Below the pieces are notes generated by a model. The model was not told the origin of the DNA and did not search any database. It saw nothing but the letters and a program-made list of their open reading frames with translations. From Ceratorhiza oryzae-sativae (taxonomy: Eukaryota > Basidiomycota > Agaricomycetes > Cantharellales > Ceratobasidiaceae), in the NCBI GenBank assembly GCA_030998015.1, contig JARWMV010000006.1:62001-126000 (forward strand): a stretch of 64,000 nucleotides of DNA. The letters are read 5' to 3'. Shown in pieces: positions 32,848-46,584 of this stretch; position 1 is the stretch's first letter, and each line of letters begins with the position of its first letter. A program made the position numbers and the translations under genes.

Positions 32848-33896
32848 GGTGTGGAGCTAGTTCGCGCCCGTTAGATTTTCGGCTTTTGACCGAGGAGCGA
32901 TTACAAAATAAAGTAACGAGTCATTGATGAATTATGACATCATCCAGACTTGGGCGTCGATTGGCTTCGCTTTAACTCTCAGGGGAAAGCATCGATTTTC
33001 AAGTAGCGGTGAAGTGTCTAAAGCTTGTAGGGGCAGATATCACTTTAACAGATCCATCCCTTCTGAAGGCTTGGAGGCTGAGACCAAATCCGCCTACATC
33101 GGGTGAGTCATTATGCTTGATAGAGAAAGAATGATTGCATATGCTCATAAGGTTGGACGACCGGACGAAGCCAGGCTACATGCGCCGGAATATCGGAGCG
33201 CATGATCTCATTCAACAAAACCTAAATTCGCAGGATGCGCCTCTGGTACGATGTTCGACATGGGGTAGGTTCCTCATGCTTTCCCGTTATCATGATGTAC
33301 ATGCCCACTTTTCCACTGACGTTGACCTCGTCCTCAGGTACCCTTGGGTTAGAATGACCGCGCGCTTTCATACGTGCTCCAACTCAGAACCTACGCTGGG
33401 TAATGTTGAGCATCCGCACGACTAGTTCAAGTCAGAACTCGAATAAAATGTATGTTTTTAGCACCATTTGAGTCGTAGACAACAGATACAGCCCCCAAAT
33501 TGCGAATATTCCATGTTATCCGATTATCCACCAGCCGTGTTTTCGACCTGATTTTGCAGTTTGGAATAAATTTCTCCGAGGTTCGAGGAATGGGGCTTTT
33601 GTAGTGGTACCGAGTAGAAGAGCTACATGGGGCGAGGGAACTGAAGCCTGGTAAATCAGATGATCGTTGGGGCGTCCATTTGGGGTCGCAAGTCAGTCAG
33701 CAAAATGGCAACGCAATCCACTTACGGGGCAACTTGCCAAAGCCCCATGAGGGAAAAGCGCTCATTACCTCATAGCTGTGCGTTTTTGTGGGAGGGCGCC
33801 AGGGGGCTCCAAGTGCCGGTCCGGAACAGCTACCAAAACCAGCGCGATCCTTGTTCATTACGCCAATTTGATGGGTTCTACCCGCTCGAACGCGAG

Positions 33897-33903
33897 TATA
33901 TAA
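33897..33903 (+). promoter_or_regulatory. TATA box for mycocypin copy 2
   Basis: TATATAA about 80 nt upstream of the ATG at 33981. Confidence 0.5.
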
Positions 33904-33980
33904 TCACCCTATACTGCAGCCATTTCTCGCCACCCCCCTTTCTCGAGTCTCAGCCTTCGTCTCACAGTTTATCCGTCCCT

Positions 33981-34640
33981 ATGTCTATTCCATTCCAGAA
34001 CGAGTTCTTCAGCCTGCGCTTTGCTCAATTTCCCGCCGTCGAAAACCCCGACGCAGGGGTGGAGGGAGAGTACGCGACAGCACCTGAGAACGTAGGTAGC
34101 CCCATCTTACTAGCGACCCAGGCTGCCGAAGGTCAAAAGGTATGATCTTAGTTATTTGCTCCATGAACAAACCAAATTTCACGTTGCTTGCAGTGGAAGA
34201 TTTCCCCTGGTCCTGACCCAAAACAAGAATCGTATCAATTCTTTGCCCCTGCTTTAGAGGGGGCAACTGTCGGCTTTAGCCACGCTTCCGAAGAAGACGG
34301 ATCGCCCGTTGTCCTCGGTGATGTGCGTGATTATATCATTACACTCCTGCCGCAACCGGGAACTGGTGGACCGATTCATGTCACGTAGGTGATACTGCTC
34401 CCGCTAGCGTTTCAAGTTGAACGATTTGTGATATTAGTATTCACCCGAAAGGACCCGAACACCAGAACAAATACGTTGCAGTTAGAAACAACCAAGTGGG
34501 TTGCCTCAATCAATCCTGATTTATTTGTGTGACTAAATCGATGGTATGCCTAGCTCATAATCGAACGCCATGGAGAATTTAGCACGGGCATCAAACCGGC
34601 ATGGCTCATCACTCCGGATGAACTCGTCTTCCATAGATAG
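33981..34640 (+). CDS. Mycocypin-type (I48) cysteine protease inhibitor, copy 2
   Basis: Exons 33981-34139, 34194-34384, 34438-34495 and 34554-34640 (phases 0, 2, 0) make 495 nt, 164 residues. Marks: NPDAGVEGEYATA, exon 2 opening with WKISPGPDPK, GSPVVLGDVRDYIITL, KYVAVRNNQ and KPAWLITPDE. These align by pattern with clitocypin-like beta-trefoil inhibitors: a Gly-rich Tyr turn, a P-V-x-x-G-x-x-x-x-Y strand, a GVD-like strand and a terminal P-x-W. No signal peptide, so probably a cytosolic defence or regulatory inhibitor of papain-type proteases. The specificity loop cannot be assigned by eye. Confidence 0.8.
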
Positions 34641-34863
34641 GCTTCATAATCTTGTACACCGGAACTGACCGCTATGTAATGAATATATTAAAATCTTGGA
34701 TTGTTTCTACCAGAGCTGGAGGGTTGCGCACAGTAAGTGGTTAGTACAAAGGGGACCTTGTTCTGTTACTTCAAACACCTAAAATCGATGTAATGATCTA
34801 CAATAGATGACCCCCCATTCCCCCATTCGATTGACAATACATATATCCCACCAGACACCTGTT

Positions 34864-36532
34864 CTATGACATGTTCGCCAACAGATACTTAATACCCTCA
34901 TACGCCTCAATCCCCGACGGCCTAATCTCAGCCGGTGGTAGTACAAATCCGTTCCCGGATGAGCTTCCACGCAACTCGGGAGTGAACGAGTACTTGAACT
35001 TGGAAACGTCATACGCATAATCGACGCTATTCCCGGAAGCCTGGTAGATGGTCGTACAGATTGGGCCAGTCTTTAGTACTTTGCCGTATGGAGCTTTAAA
35101 TGCGGCCGCGAAACCCTGCTCAAGCTTGTTGTGTTCGGTTTGATCTGCTGCCCTGGCGCTACACGAATACCCGTATGCTATGGGAAAAATCAGCGTATGG
35201 AGACTGGTTTGTGATATAGAGAGTACATACGACCCATAAACAAGAGGCCGTATGCGTGGAAGTCGATGTAGAGCTTGGCACCGGCAGCCGAACTCGATCT
35301 TGCATTAAGGAACGCAGAAAGCCCCTTATTTTCGGGAGAGTCTCCGGCCGCGGCACCTAAGACGCGATCAAATATGTGCGCCTCACGCTACTATAACCAC
35401 CTACCCCGATAGTCATCGGCACATGAACTAGTTGAAGACCCGCCAGGTGTGTCCCACTTCCAGGGCCAGTTCCTAGGCGAAGTTTCATTCCAATCTTTGC
35501 TACTTTCGTTCAACATCCTCGCCTTACCTGTTGATATCACGGCCGTAGCAGGTACCCGATGACGGAGGCTGGCGGTTCTTGCGCCATAGGCGGTCAGTGG
35601 TCTGGGTATATACGAAGCCTAAAATACTAGTTCAATAACGCATATATGTCAACTAAAACACTGCACTCACCGTCGGGGTTGACGACAGGAAAAATATAAA
35701 AGTCGTATTTGTCGACATAGCTCTTGACCGTGGCAGAGGTCGTGTAGTTCGACAACAAGCTGAATGCAATTTGCTCGGTAACCTGTATAATGCTCTGAGA
35801 TCGCAAGGGTGATAGACCCGAAATTGACGCTTACCATTGTGGCAATCCATTCGCGCGCATGAACGGTACCGTGGAACACAATCGCGGGCTTAGTGCCGGA
35901 TCCTCAAGAAGACATTTTAGATAATATGACAACTTCTCACCTAGCAGCAGACTCACCGGAGCTTCCAAATATATTGATGCCGGTGATGGTGCGTCCTTCG
36001 TAAGAAGTGCCACTAGTGACAATCTTGGCATTATTGGGATAGGCCTTGACAAGATCGCTCAGAAACGTGAGATGATCAGCATAAACGTGGTAGCTGTTGA
36101 ACCAAGCATCGGTCGCCACACCAGCTGCATTCGTGATTTTAGCCGAAAACATATGATAAACCTGAGAGACTTACCGAAAGCATCGACGGTGGCAGAATTC
36201 ATTCCCTCGGATTCCTTTAGGATACTAAAACCCAAATCGTCGTGCATCGTCACCACCTGCTTTTCAAGCTCGGAGTTGACCGATCCGAGCGCCGTATGGA
36301 AGGCGCTTAGCCGGTCCTTGGACACTTGGACATCGATATGAGAGAACGCCATCCGCGCCTTGGTCCAGGTTGGGAGTCCGAGCGAGTCGATCACGCTCCC
36401 GATGATATCGGTTTGATTCTGGTTCCCAGTGGGGATGCGGAAGACTTTTGTACCCGCATAGATGTTAGACCGAGCTGGGAGGGCGGTGGAAAAGCAAGCC
36501 CAAACAAGAACCGCAGCGATGGCAAAACGCAT
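34864..36532 (-). CDS. Secreted zinc carboxypeptidase, M14A family
   Basis: The start at 36532 gives a signal peptide ([22 protein letters not shown]). A propeptide-like region follows, then the catalytic domain beginning [19 protein letters not shown]. Zinc ligands appear in GTVHAREWI (His, Glu) and IDFHAYG (His). Substrate-binding GRDINRNWPW and the catalytic Glu in FTPELRG are present. The end is [16 protein letters not shown], stop at 34864. About seven short introns are inferred, for example GTAAGT...GCAG after VDAF. It should be an extracellular enzyme removing C-terminal residues from peptides. Confidence 0.9.
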
Positions 36533-36604
36533 CGTGAACGACGAAGGATATGGGGCTCTAAGGGTAATCCGACGTTGGAGAGTCTCAGGCAGAATTGTTC
36601 ATAC

Positions 36605-36612
36605 TATTTATA
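36605..36612 (-). promoter_or_regulatory. TATA box for the carboxypeptidase gene
   Basis: TATAAATA on the minus strand about 75 nt upstream of the ATG at 36532. Confidence 0.45.
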
Positions 36613-38143
36613 TCTATACATGGGATTGGAGCGCGAGGCTGAGTCTGGTACTAACCGCGTGGGCGATGTTGTGCCATCGTTTCTCAAGAGCAAGTCATGC
36701 GTAGTTTGTGCGAACGCACTGTCAAGAAGCATTAAGTTTGGTTTACCGAAACAATTGGGGAAGTAAGAAGGCAGAAGCCCCCCTTTTGGCGAAGTCCCAC
36801 AACCTTGTGGTCTACTGCAGGAGCATATGGGAACCCCAGGAGAAGAAACCATGACAAAGCGCCACGACCCAAATCTGGTATCTGGGAGTGCGCTGCGTGT
36901 GTCTCGACCATAAGTCTAAACTCCGACAATCTAGCAGTCGGTTTTTTCACGTTAGCTTTGCGAATATGCCACACGGATGCGGTATCCCGGTAAGTTTGGT
37001 TGGGGAAATAGCGTGTGAGCAACCAAACCGAGTTTTCAGGCCGAAATTAGGCATCAGATATATCTCTGTAGAACATTCATGTATATAGCAGATTAATATA
37101 GAATCTGAAAGAGTGAGTGAACTACTTATTAATCCGGTCAAGTGTGTATGCGCAGTGTATGCGAAGCAGTATCGCGTACGACTCACTCGTATTCGTAGGG
37201 TATAAATAAAGGCTCTACGGGCCTCGTTGTACCCCATCGTTTTGCTCCACTCACGCTCTTTCTGGTAACTACTTTCTATAAAATTCAACATATAATAGAG
37301 ACTTCTTTGGCAGATCAAGCAGTTGACGCTTAGCTATAGGGGCAGGCAGATGTAGGAATACTAGTGACAATGGAGTAATGTGTATTATTAACGCATGAAA
37401 ACCAAACAGCCACAATCAGATACAGCATATATTGAACCAGAGAAACATTTACGGATTGCCTTACAATCACACATATTGCTATGGCCTCTAAGCGAGCCTT
37501 GTCAAAGTCATTTTTGTCCTGCGTGCTTTGGGGGCGTCAGTTCATATGCAGCTGTACTGGCTATTTAGGTGCGAGAAATCAATTCCGGCCGAGAGCTTTG
37601 CCTTTGATCTACATATTGTAATATAATCGACTGTATTTAGGGCCTCTGACACTCTCGCCGTGGAGGATTGAAAGCTCGCTTTTGGGTGCCATTAATTCGC
37701 ATCAAAGGCACCACGTGACTTACAGGCACGGCATACGAAGCATGCCGACTCCCACTAAATAGCTTTCATACGAGGATGGAAAAAGGTCAGCATGGCTTGG
37801 GATATCGCTGGGGACACGGGAGCGCGCGAGGTGCTCGTGACCGGTCCCCACGCTTAGGAAGCGCTCAGGTGAGGTGGCTGCGCAGGGATTGATCTTGAGC
37901 GGATTTTGTGCTCGTGATCCCTGGCCGATTTCCCTCGCCCTATGGATGTTTGACTTCTACCAGAGCCATCGGGATATCGCTTGACGCCAATCTTGCGCCT
38001 GCATGTTTGACCCTTGCGCCCGCATCCTCGTTTACTAGCCAAGGACGGGTACCCCGGGCCTACATGGTCCAAGGCGAAGTGTATATCAACGATTCGCTGA
38101 GTCCAGGACACCTGCGAGCTCTTCCTCTATCTGACGTGCCGAA
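36613..38143. other. Intergenic, no gene recognised
   Basis: Divergent interval between carboxypeptidase (-) and mycocypin copy 3 (+). Short ORFs only. Confidence 0.5.
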
Positions 38144-38811
38144 ATGTCTCGCCTATTGTTGGACAAAGAAATTTCCCTACGTTATATCCCTGGAGTCCCC
38201 CAGAATGGCGACTTGGCTGGGACCTTTGGTGGCATGTATGCGTCCGCTAAGCTTGGGTTCAACATGCCCCTCGAAGCCATTTCAAAAGTCCCAGGTTATT
38301 TCGAACACCCAACGGTAAGTATTGTATTTGAATGAGGGTTTCTGACCCAATTCGCTGACACTATCTCCTCGAGCTATGGAAACTTAAACAGACCCACGAC
38401 AAAAACATACACATTATCTGCATCCCTCACGCCGAAGACGCCGATATCTGTAACGTTGGCGAACTTGGCTTTCACCACGCCTCTGAAGCTCCTAGAACAC
38501 CAGTCACTTTGGGGCCTGTGTCGGACTATCGTATTGAGGTCAAGGCAGAACTTCATGGCGGTAAGATCGTAGTGTAAGTCCCAACTCAACATATCGAAAC
38601 GTCAGCTGATGATGTGGGATTGCAGCATCCGCACAGCCCGAGCTGTGCCCGGCGTAGACTGCTATGTCGGAGTTGGTACGGATAACCAGGTGAGAACTCC
38701 TCGCCAAGGTATACGCCACAACTAAACCGACTCACTCAATTTCAGCTCGAAATTCAGGGGTTCTCGGCTGGCACCACGGAAGGATTGCCTGGATGGTTCT
38801 TCCATGAGTGA
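38144..38811 (+). CDS. Mycocypin-type (I48) cysteine protease inhibitor, copy 3
   Basis: Exons 38144-38314, 38374-38573, 38626-38689 and 38746-38811 give 501 nt, 166 residues. Marks: GTFGGMYASAKLG, LWKLKQ at the start of exon 2, APRTPVTLGPVSDYRIEV, GVDCYVGVG and the end LPGWFFHE. The exon-2 acceptor at 38373 was chosen because it restores the conserved Trp-Lys; an alternative at 38391 is also in frame. It is very close in structure and wording to copy 4 at 62228 (exon 1 of 171 nt, exon 3 of 64 nt, exon 4 of 66 nt in both). No signal peptide. Confidence 0.8.
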
Positions 38812-39271
38812 GGAAATCGGATTTGAGGTGTATGTTACTTGTAAAATCGCACTCAATAAACTGAAATAAAAATCCTGACGAAAGAGACATCAGATAATAC
38901 AGGCGCAAACGTGATGTTGCAGTTGTCTATGGCACCAAGTACGGATGACAGGTTAATGACGGTTGGGCTCTTCCACTGCCGAGATGCTGGACAACAGCTT
39001 GACTCTCGTACTTTTGCAGTGTACCAACATACATCCATTCGGATTCACCAACGCATGGATTACATTTGTGTTCGTTGTGGTTATTGGTCTGTTGGCTTCG
39101 CGCATGCCGACAACGAACGGGATAGCGCGAACGTCAATATAATCACCTATATCAGCATCGCCTCCACGGATCTTGGGCTAGTCATGTGGCTTGTCGTGGC
39201 CTGCGCACCCTCAGTCAAATCCCATCAACCGCAAAGAATCTCTTTCATTCAGGACAGATACAGTGTTGCGT

Positions 39272-41980
39272 TCAGATCCCCCTACGACGGATATCTCTCA
39301 TGATTTCGACGAATTTCTCGCCCATTTCCACCAACTTCTTGTCCTCCGTCGACATCATGCGGAATGAGTCGCTGACGCTCCCAAACGGTCCATAATCGGT
39401 CTTGCAGTTGAGTCCGTCCTCGGGTAGGATGCCATTATTAAAATATTCGAGACTGGCCTTGTACTGACAAATAGACGGGAATGGAACGCCATGCTGAAAA
39501 ATGATACACGCCGTCAGATTTAAATTGATTGATTTAGTTAAAAACTTGTACCCCAGGAGCAGTTACGGTCACAAGCCTTGAGGAGTTTCCGAGTTGATCG
39601 TTTACGAACTTGGCGCTTGACAGCGGGGTAATTCTGAAGTATGTCAACTTTGGGATCCCAGCGATCGAAGATGCTTAGAATGAAGTTTTACTCACGGATC
39701 GACCTGTTGCATAACGGATAAGTTCAATTAAGCTTGAACGTGACCCGGGGTTCCAGACTCACCGTGCTTGAAACAATGAGAATCGGACTGGCCAACGTCT
39801 TGTTCCATGGTCCGGTATATCGCTCGATTCCCTCGACTGGCCAGAACTGACATCCTCCATCAATATCCGTCAGACCTGGGCTTCCACCAAAATACTTGGA
39901 CGTATTAGTGACTCGAGCAACAATTCTGCGTGCAAGCGACTCTGGAGTGGGGAAACTACTTGGATCCGACTTGTTGAACGGGCGAGAGTCACTGCAGGCA
40001 ACGGCATAGCGAGCCAGTTCAGCATGGTCGAAACGATCACGACCTAGATCGGGAAGTATTCTGCACACATGGTTTAGCCATTATTGGATGAGATTGTAAT
40101 ATGAGAACATACGGATTCAAGAACGGCGCCGGATCACCGTTAATAGCCTTGTTGAGAATATTCGCAAAAGCAGGCCATGTCGATGGTTGCTCCATTGCGT
40201 CATAAATTCTGGCTAGATGAATAAATTTAGCTGCGATAATCAGTAGTGTCAGTTTGCTGTGACGACTCACATCGAACAGCCCCAGCAGTAAGGTATGCAG
40301 GAACGATGCTGTTGACAGATGGCATAGGGCTAACATATAGCTCATTCATAAAAGACTCGATTTTATCCTCTATCTCTTTCGCCGACGCGCCCCATCTGGC
40401 AAGTGCGCACTTGGTCCCGCCAACCTGAGACACAGTGGACTTTAGCAAATGAAATAGTAGAAGAAACCTGAAAGTACCTTAGCACACGAGTCTAAGAACC
40501 AGTGATAGGCCTCATCCGCATCTTGAGCCCAGTTATCCATCCACTCGTGTGAGTATTGATCGACCCACATTCCAGGATGAGCGATTGCTTCGATCAATCC
40601 TTTACCTATGCGATCTGGCATCTTATACATTAAGTTAGACCCATAATCAAATATGTTATTGATCTCACTCACATGTTGAAGAGGAAAGCCCCAAGAATCG
40701 ACCCGTACGACCCTCCAAAGTAATTTCTTGAAATGATTCAGGTAATGACATCAAACAATCTAGAAATACGAATCGAAACGCACATTTTAGCGCCAGGGCC
40801 GTCCAAAACGTCAGCCATAAACGCGATATCCCTGACGACAGAAGGTGTGCCCATGTACTTCAAATCCGAGCCACCGTTGGGCATATTCTTCGCGCAAAGC
40901 TTTGCTTGCGTCTTAAATAGTGCGAGCGCTTGGCGTTGTTGGGAGACAATATCATCAAACGCACGCTGATGCGCAAACAACGTTTGACCGTCCTTGGAAG
41001 AGATCGTGGCATTCGGCGGCTGGGTATACCCAAGCTCGAATACTATATGGCGACATCGAGCAATCAGTGTCAATAGCCCTTCCGCTAGAGGCTACAACTG
41101 ACCCGTATTCCGATAAAATTCGTCCATCGCGGCTCTAGACTCGAAGCATTTCACCGTTGGACTTTTGACCTCGAGTTCGGATTATATCGCTTTCATCACG
41201 AAACGACTAACTTACGTGGTAGCGCCAATGCCTAGTCGCTCAGATGAAATGAACTTATCTACAAGACAGCAAGGCAGGTCACGTACCCCTGGGATCGAAC
41301 CCCACAATATCATAATAGGGACCAATTCTTGTAGCTGCTAAGACACTCCCGGCTCGAGTCGCAAGCAGAGTGCCCGGGCCTCCCGGCCCACCTAATAACA
41401 CATTTAAAGGTGGTAGTCATTAGGGAATGATACGTACCAGGATTGACGAAAACAGATCCGCGTCGAAGCTGCGGGTCTGTCTTATATTTAGCCAACGCTA
41501 TAGTTGCAGTACCTGCAGCCGGGTCGAAATAATCGAGAGGAACGCTAAATAAACACTCGTGCTTAGTTGCAACCCACATGAGCAGGTAAGCGCAACTGAC
41601 ACGATGCTCCCACAATCGAGCTGGGGATCATCCAACTCGTCGCACTTATGCCATTCTACATGTCCCACCGGGCGTTCCCTAACATTGATAAACTGAAAGT
41701 ACCAAAGAATTAGGGAGCGTGTTTATTGGGTTGTGCTACCCGGTTAGCTGAATTGCCTAACCTTTGGGACCACAAGGTTCGGTATAGAGTGAACATCAAA
41801 GCGGGAAAAAAGATAGCCGCTGAGAACCAAACCAAAAGCTTTGACCCATCCCTTCCCTGCGTTGATCAGTGGGTGGCGTGGAGTTGTGTAGGGATTCAAA
41901 CTGGACGTCGAGCGACCAGGTTTACTGGAGATCATCACTGGGAACTTGGTTGTGGTGCTGTGAGAGTCACCGAGATGCAC
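39272..41980 (-). CDS. TAP-like alpha/beta hydrolase (tripeptidyl/prolyl aminopeptidase type)
   Basis: The N terminus has a hydrophobic anchor or signal (KAFGLVLSGYLFSRF) after ATG 41980 or 41938. Then come HVEWHKCDE, VPLDYFDPAAG and RRGSVFVNP-GGPGGPG (oxyanion region). The nucleophile elbow is NYFGGSYGSILGAFL. The C-terminal TAP-like domain holds the acid in DPITPLSS and the His in TAPGHGVPF, ending EIMRDIRRRGI. All three catalytic residues are visible after splicing. The family removes N-terminal peptides or hydrolyses related substrates, often extracellularly. Two small upstream exon-like pieces (about 42110-42190) could extend the 5' end. Confidence 0.8.
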
Positions 41981-44126
41981 CCCTGTTGTTTAAATCGTGT
42001 TCGGCTGTGGCAAGGTGTAGGGACAGCGCGATCATCACAGAAAAGAACCAGGATGCACATGTGCTGCGGGTGAGTTGGGCCGGTAATGTAATGAAAGTGT
42101 AACTCACCGAACAGGGTCCCCCGCGAACACCTACAATCATTCATGCCAGCATCGTTATGAACAGAGAGCACTTACGATATGAGTAGAATTACAGAATAGG
42201 TATCCATAATAGTGTATAATCATCAATAAAATACTCCCTTAGAATCCTAATCACGCGATATGTACATACGATCCCAACGGAATCTCATGTCCGAGCTCCT
42301 CCACACAGCTACTTTGCTGGAAAACTCTTAGAAACACGGTCCCTGAGATGAAAGGCCACCTAATCTGCGCCCTGTGCTCTTCCTGCTACTCGGCTTGGCC
42401 AATGGGGCTCTCATTGGATCCGCTCACCTTCTTGCAGTCAACGCTTTTTGTACACAGGTATCATGGCTCACCAGTCAAATGGGTGCTTTGGTGGGTTTTT
42501 CATGTCATTTATCACCAGAGCAGTCAATCTAAGGCCTGTTTCGTTTGCTACTTAAAATATAATACCCGAGCGAGCTTTGATCCTCCACGAAGAAGGGTGC
42601 GACAATTGGGACTTTGGAAACATTTGACACTTGGAGTTTCAGAACCAGATCCAACTGTTTGCTAGTGCTGGTATTGATTCACCATTGCAGTCCTTTCTCT
42701 AACGTTTCAGAGGCATTCCCTCTCATACTATTACTTCTGCTGCCTCTGCTAAACCAGAGAATCCTGCTTGTTGGGATTGGCGCAAAATTACGTCCAGAAA
42801 TTGTACAGTGCGCCGGAATGTGATACGATAAGCAAATCGAACAGTCCTCCACTATTGAAGCGAGTGAATAAGACACGCTTCAGACGTATTTACCCAGTGA
42901 ATAAAGCGACTGAGCTCAGTGAATGAAGCACACACAAGTAAAGGGGTAAATGCGTTGGTGAATTGAGGCGACAAGTTCATTCAGTTATATACGAGAAAGC
43001 GGGAATACAAAGGATAATACATGGGTGTATACGGTTAGTGTATCTACGTATGGAGCCAATACACGAATATCGGACTCCAGACGGAGTCTGATAGGAGCTA
43101 CGTCGACACAATATTGACGTTAGCACCGATTTATTCAACATCCCCACGAACTGTCAAATTCTGGTAGAACAGAAGGGGAGTATATTGCAGCAGTCTCGAA
43201 AGGGCCCCATATATGTGCTTCAAAAAATTAGCATTTCCCAGAAATACCAAGCGTCAATGTATGTATGAAGTGCAAAATATATATGTGCTGATGACAAAAG
43301 CCTTTACAGGATTAACGCCTAAGATAGCATGCAGCATGCAGCGGAAGCACAAAATAATGGTCATGTTGCTGTTGTTCTAATACACGCATTGATCATTTAT
43401 ATACAAAAAAGAATGGTGAAAAAAGTAGACAACTTCAGATAATGGATTGTATGCACCAGAATATCGGGCGCACAGAATCTGGTTGAGTATATTCCCGTAA
43501 TATTGATAAGGAGCACCTCGCCAACTCGTCGAGAGTGATTCTGCAGCTGATTCGCGACGCGGACAGGTGTGACAGATTTGTTATTGCCAAATTCAAGTGG
43601 CAGTGACTCTTCTGAGTACATAATGAACAAGCTGCACAATTGTAACTTAGAACCACCGTAGGTGCTTGAAGAAAACGGTGGAGAGAGCTCGGCAAAACTC
43701 GAAAGCCTAAACTAGTGAGCCTTTCCTATGCTACCTACAGTCTAGGTAGCACTCGTTAGCGTCAGAACTGCTCTCGGTGTATCGGAGTAACTACTGAAGC
43801 GCTCACAAGTTTACATAGATTTTCACGCTTTTGTCGAGCGAGCAAGGAAAATTAAGAGAGAACGTGCCAGATGATTGAATGTGTTACCCCTTTATTATAA
43901 GCGCCGACATAGCCTCGTAACCAGGTGTGCTCGTGTTCTCGACTGATTAGAAAAGCTGTGCTGTGGAGAGTCTTATTCGGCTTGCGGGTATCGTCGATCG
44001 TGGGTGACCCTCCAAATCCTTTTGACACCGATAGCCACCTACATCTCTCCTTCTCGCGAACTCCTCTGACCGAATTACACCTACAACAAGCATCACTTGC
44101 TCGTTTTCAACGCACTTTCCACTGCG
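41981..44126. other. Intergenic, no gene recognised
   Basis: A hydrophobic frame near 42,360-42,480 (LLGLANGALIGSAHLL) may be a gene fragment but has no family match by eye. Otherwise nothing. Confidence 0.4.
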
Positions 44127-45932
44127 ATGAGCAGATCTACAAACTCAGGTTAGTCCAAAACCTTTAGCCTGGTGAACGTCTCCTTCCTGATGTCAATCTA
44201 ATGTGCTTATTTGGGCTGGACTTGTGACAAGTTTAGACAGAGTCCATCTGTTATCGAGATACGAAGTTCATCCACTACAGAGCTTCGAGACCAAATCATC
44301 CGGCGGTGGAGAATACTTCGGATACGATCCACCGAAAAAAAGTGTGAGCTTTGATCCGTACGATCATGCCCACTATCAACATGAAGAGAAGGAGCCACCT
44401 CGTGCCTTGCGTTCGTCATCACTCTCGCCATTCGATTCTCATCGACTCGACCTATGGACGACTGTCCTTATGTGCTGCTTGTGGCTGATTGGTGTTGGAT
44501 GTGCGGTAGCTCACCATGCCTTCAATTCGTACCTGAACAATAAAGAGACGAGTTCGTTTGACCAGCTTGGGCTATTCGTATCGGAACTGCGCTTGCTATG
44601 GCTTTCAAGACTGCCACGCTTGCCTCGATGGGTATGGCTTTTGCTCAACGCATGTGGCGTTCCGTGCGCCAAGAAGCTATGTCAATCAAATCACTTGATG
44701 CATTATTCGGAGCTTTTGGAGGCGACCCACGGAGCCTTTTTCAAAAGGATTTGTACCGGTCAGCTCGGCTCCCATTGTTACTAGCTGTGTCTGGCTGGTT
44801 ACTTCCAATCGCGACTGTGTTTACACCTGCAACCTTGCGGGTGAAACCGGCTGATCGCTCTTCATCTTTCAGCTGCATTGTTCCGAGCGTAAACTTAAAT
44901 AACGGCACAGACGGGGGCAATATACGGTATCCGTCCTTGAACGGGGAGTATGCCGGACCCGCTCCCATGGTCCAACGATTTGCTGTTCAATCCTTGATCA
45001 CAGGCTCGTTTAATCAATTCCCCTACACATCTAAGGTCGCCGTTGGCACCAACGCATCTTACATAGTTTCGTTTACTGCCCCATCTCTTCGTTGCTCCGT
45101 GGATAATAGCACCACGCAGTCCCCCCTTTCCAATAATACTTACTGGAATGGCGTTCGGTCTCTGATGCATGACTCTGCTTCCGGGCAAGACATCCCGATC
45201 ATACAAATCCAATATAGTTCTGCTTTGGGGTCCAATCCAACTACAGTCTCTTGCGCACCTTATCTCGCCATCTACGGGGTTTCTGTCAATTACAACTCTA
45301 CTTCGCAATCTATCGCCTTGCTGAACATGACCATGACAATTCCTGCAGGTCGCCCGAGTGGGGGCGGGATTATCCAAATGTCGGACAATAACGCTCTTAT
45401 AACTGGGGCAGCGGCAATAGTTGATGCCGTGTACAATACGCTCGTCGGAAGTTTAACGCGAGATCAAAGCGGAAATGTACTGGCTTCCGCCTCTAATGTC
45501 GCCCTAGCCTCGTTTATTCGTCTCTCAAGTCAATCCACATACAGCTTTGACTCGGTTACGGAGAAAATCGAACAACTTATGCGCGATGTTAGTATGAGCT
45601 TAATGGGCTTGAGACTTGTCACTGTCGAAACATCCTGCACTACTATGAGCCGAGTGAATACTTATGTCTACGATCAAGGAACTTTACTTGCAGTATACCT
45701 GGCTGCCTCCAGTGTCGGTTTTGCAGCAGTTGTGGTTGGGCTCTACGCTTTGAAAAGGAACGGACACGCTGGTGACACTTCTTTTTCCGGGGTTCTCCTG
45801 TCTACGAGGAACCCAACTTTGGATCGCGCATGTGAGGGTGGTCGAGATAAGCTGTTGACTCTCCGGGTCAAACTTGGACGGCTTCGGTCGACCGGTCGAC
45901 CAGCTTTTGGCACGGCTTCTGACTTTCTATGA
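44127..45932 (+). CDS. Multi-pass membrane protein of unknown function, with one frameshift
   Basis: Exon 1 is 44127-44148 (MSRSTNS). Exon 2 starts at 44237 and continues DRVHLLSRYEVHP. Membrane helices: LWTTVLMCCLWLIGVGCAV, IGTALAMAFKTATLASMGMAF, LLLAVSGWLLPIATVFTP, then a long N-glycosylatable extracytoplasmic domain with many N-x-S/T sites. A last helix (VYLAASSVGFAAVVVGLYAL) and a basic tail follow. The frame breaks near 44562: after FDQ the second frame reads AWAIRIGTALAM, so one base appears to be missing. Either a sequence error or a young pseudogene. Similar proteins are common in Agaricomycetes but uncharacterised. Confidence 0.65.
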
Positions 45933-46584
45933 AGCACGCCTCCTCTTCTTATAGTCTACCCAATTTTTGATTGAAGGTGAATCTCTGGACCGAGTATGTA
46001 ATAGTAGTCGAGATAAGATTTTGTTTGCCACGCTAGTTAAAGTGGCTCGTGCTGTAACGTGCTCCACTGCCATCCATGGCCTTATCTACGATAATACTTC
46101 AAGGATGCCTGCTCGGGTGCTGCGTCTTTTACCGGGTTAGCGAAAAACAGACTAGTTCCGAGGGTCAGAGTTATTTTAGAATCATGATCGAGGATTTCGT
46201 CCAGCTTCGCGATAACATTTGAACCGGAACAATTTCGGGGATCAAAATCGTCATTTTAAGAATAATAATTGGCCGATTGATAGTAGCCTAATCGGTTATA
46301 CGTATTAGCGCCCCTGCCTCTAGGTTTAATATTTTGGATGGCGCAAGGCTCCCGTTAGAGCTGAAGCCGCACCCAGTTTCTCGTAACATCTCACCAGATC
46401 AGACCCCTCTGAGTATTGCATTTACGGACATAGCCGACTTTCATGTGCCTCACCTGAAAGGCAAGTGGGTTCCATAAGGACAACCGGCCACGCCCCCAGG
46501 CCTGATGATAGGCCCGATAATGCGGCCAAAGCAAAAGTCTCCTCATAAGTGGCGACTGCCGCAGCATATAACCCTTGTGCCAAA
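45933..46584. other. Intergenic, no gene recognised
   Basis: Spacer between two plus-strand genes. No motif recognised. Confidence 0.5.

Larger units (their letters stand above)
32256..33980. other. Intergenic, no gene recognised
   Basis: It holds a 399-bp stretch bounded by 11-bp inverted repeats (32449-32847) and the promoter of mycocypin copy 2. Short ORFs at 32924-33106 and 33135-33425 show no family motif. Confidence 0.5.

Noticed and set aside
41285..41312. tRNA T-arm-like GGTTCGATCCC on the minus strand
   Set aside because: It lies inside the TAP-like hydrolase and encodes VGFDPR in frame. No acceptor stem or anticodon arm is present.
42348..42665. 105-residue plus-strand ORF
   Set aside because: No family motif. 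A different frame shows a short hydrophobic stretch, but neither has a supported start, splice sites or homology by eye.
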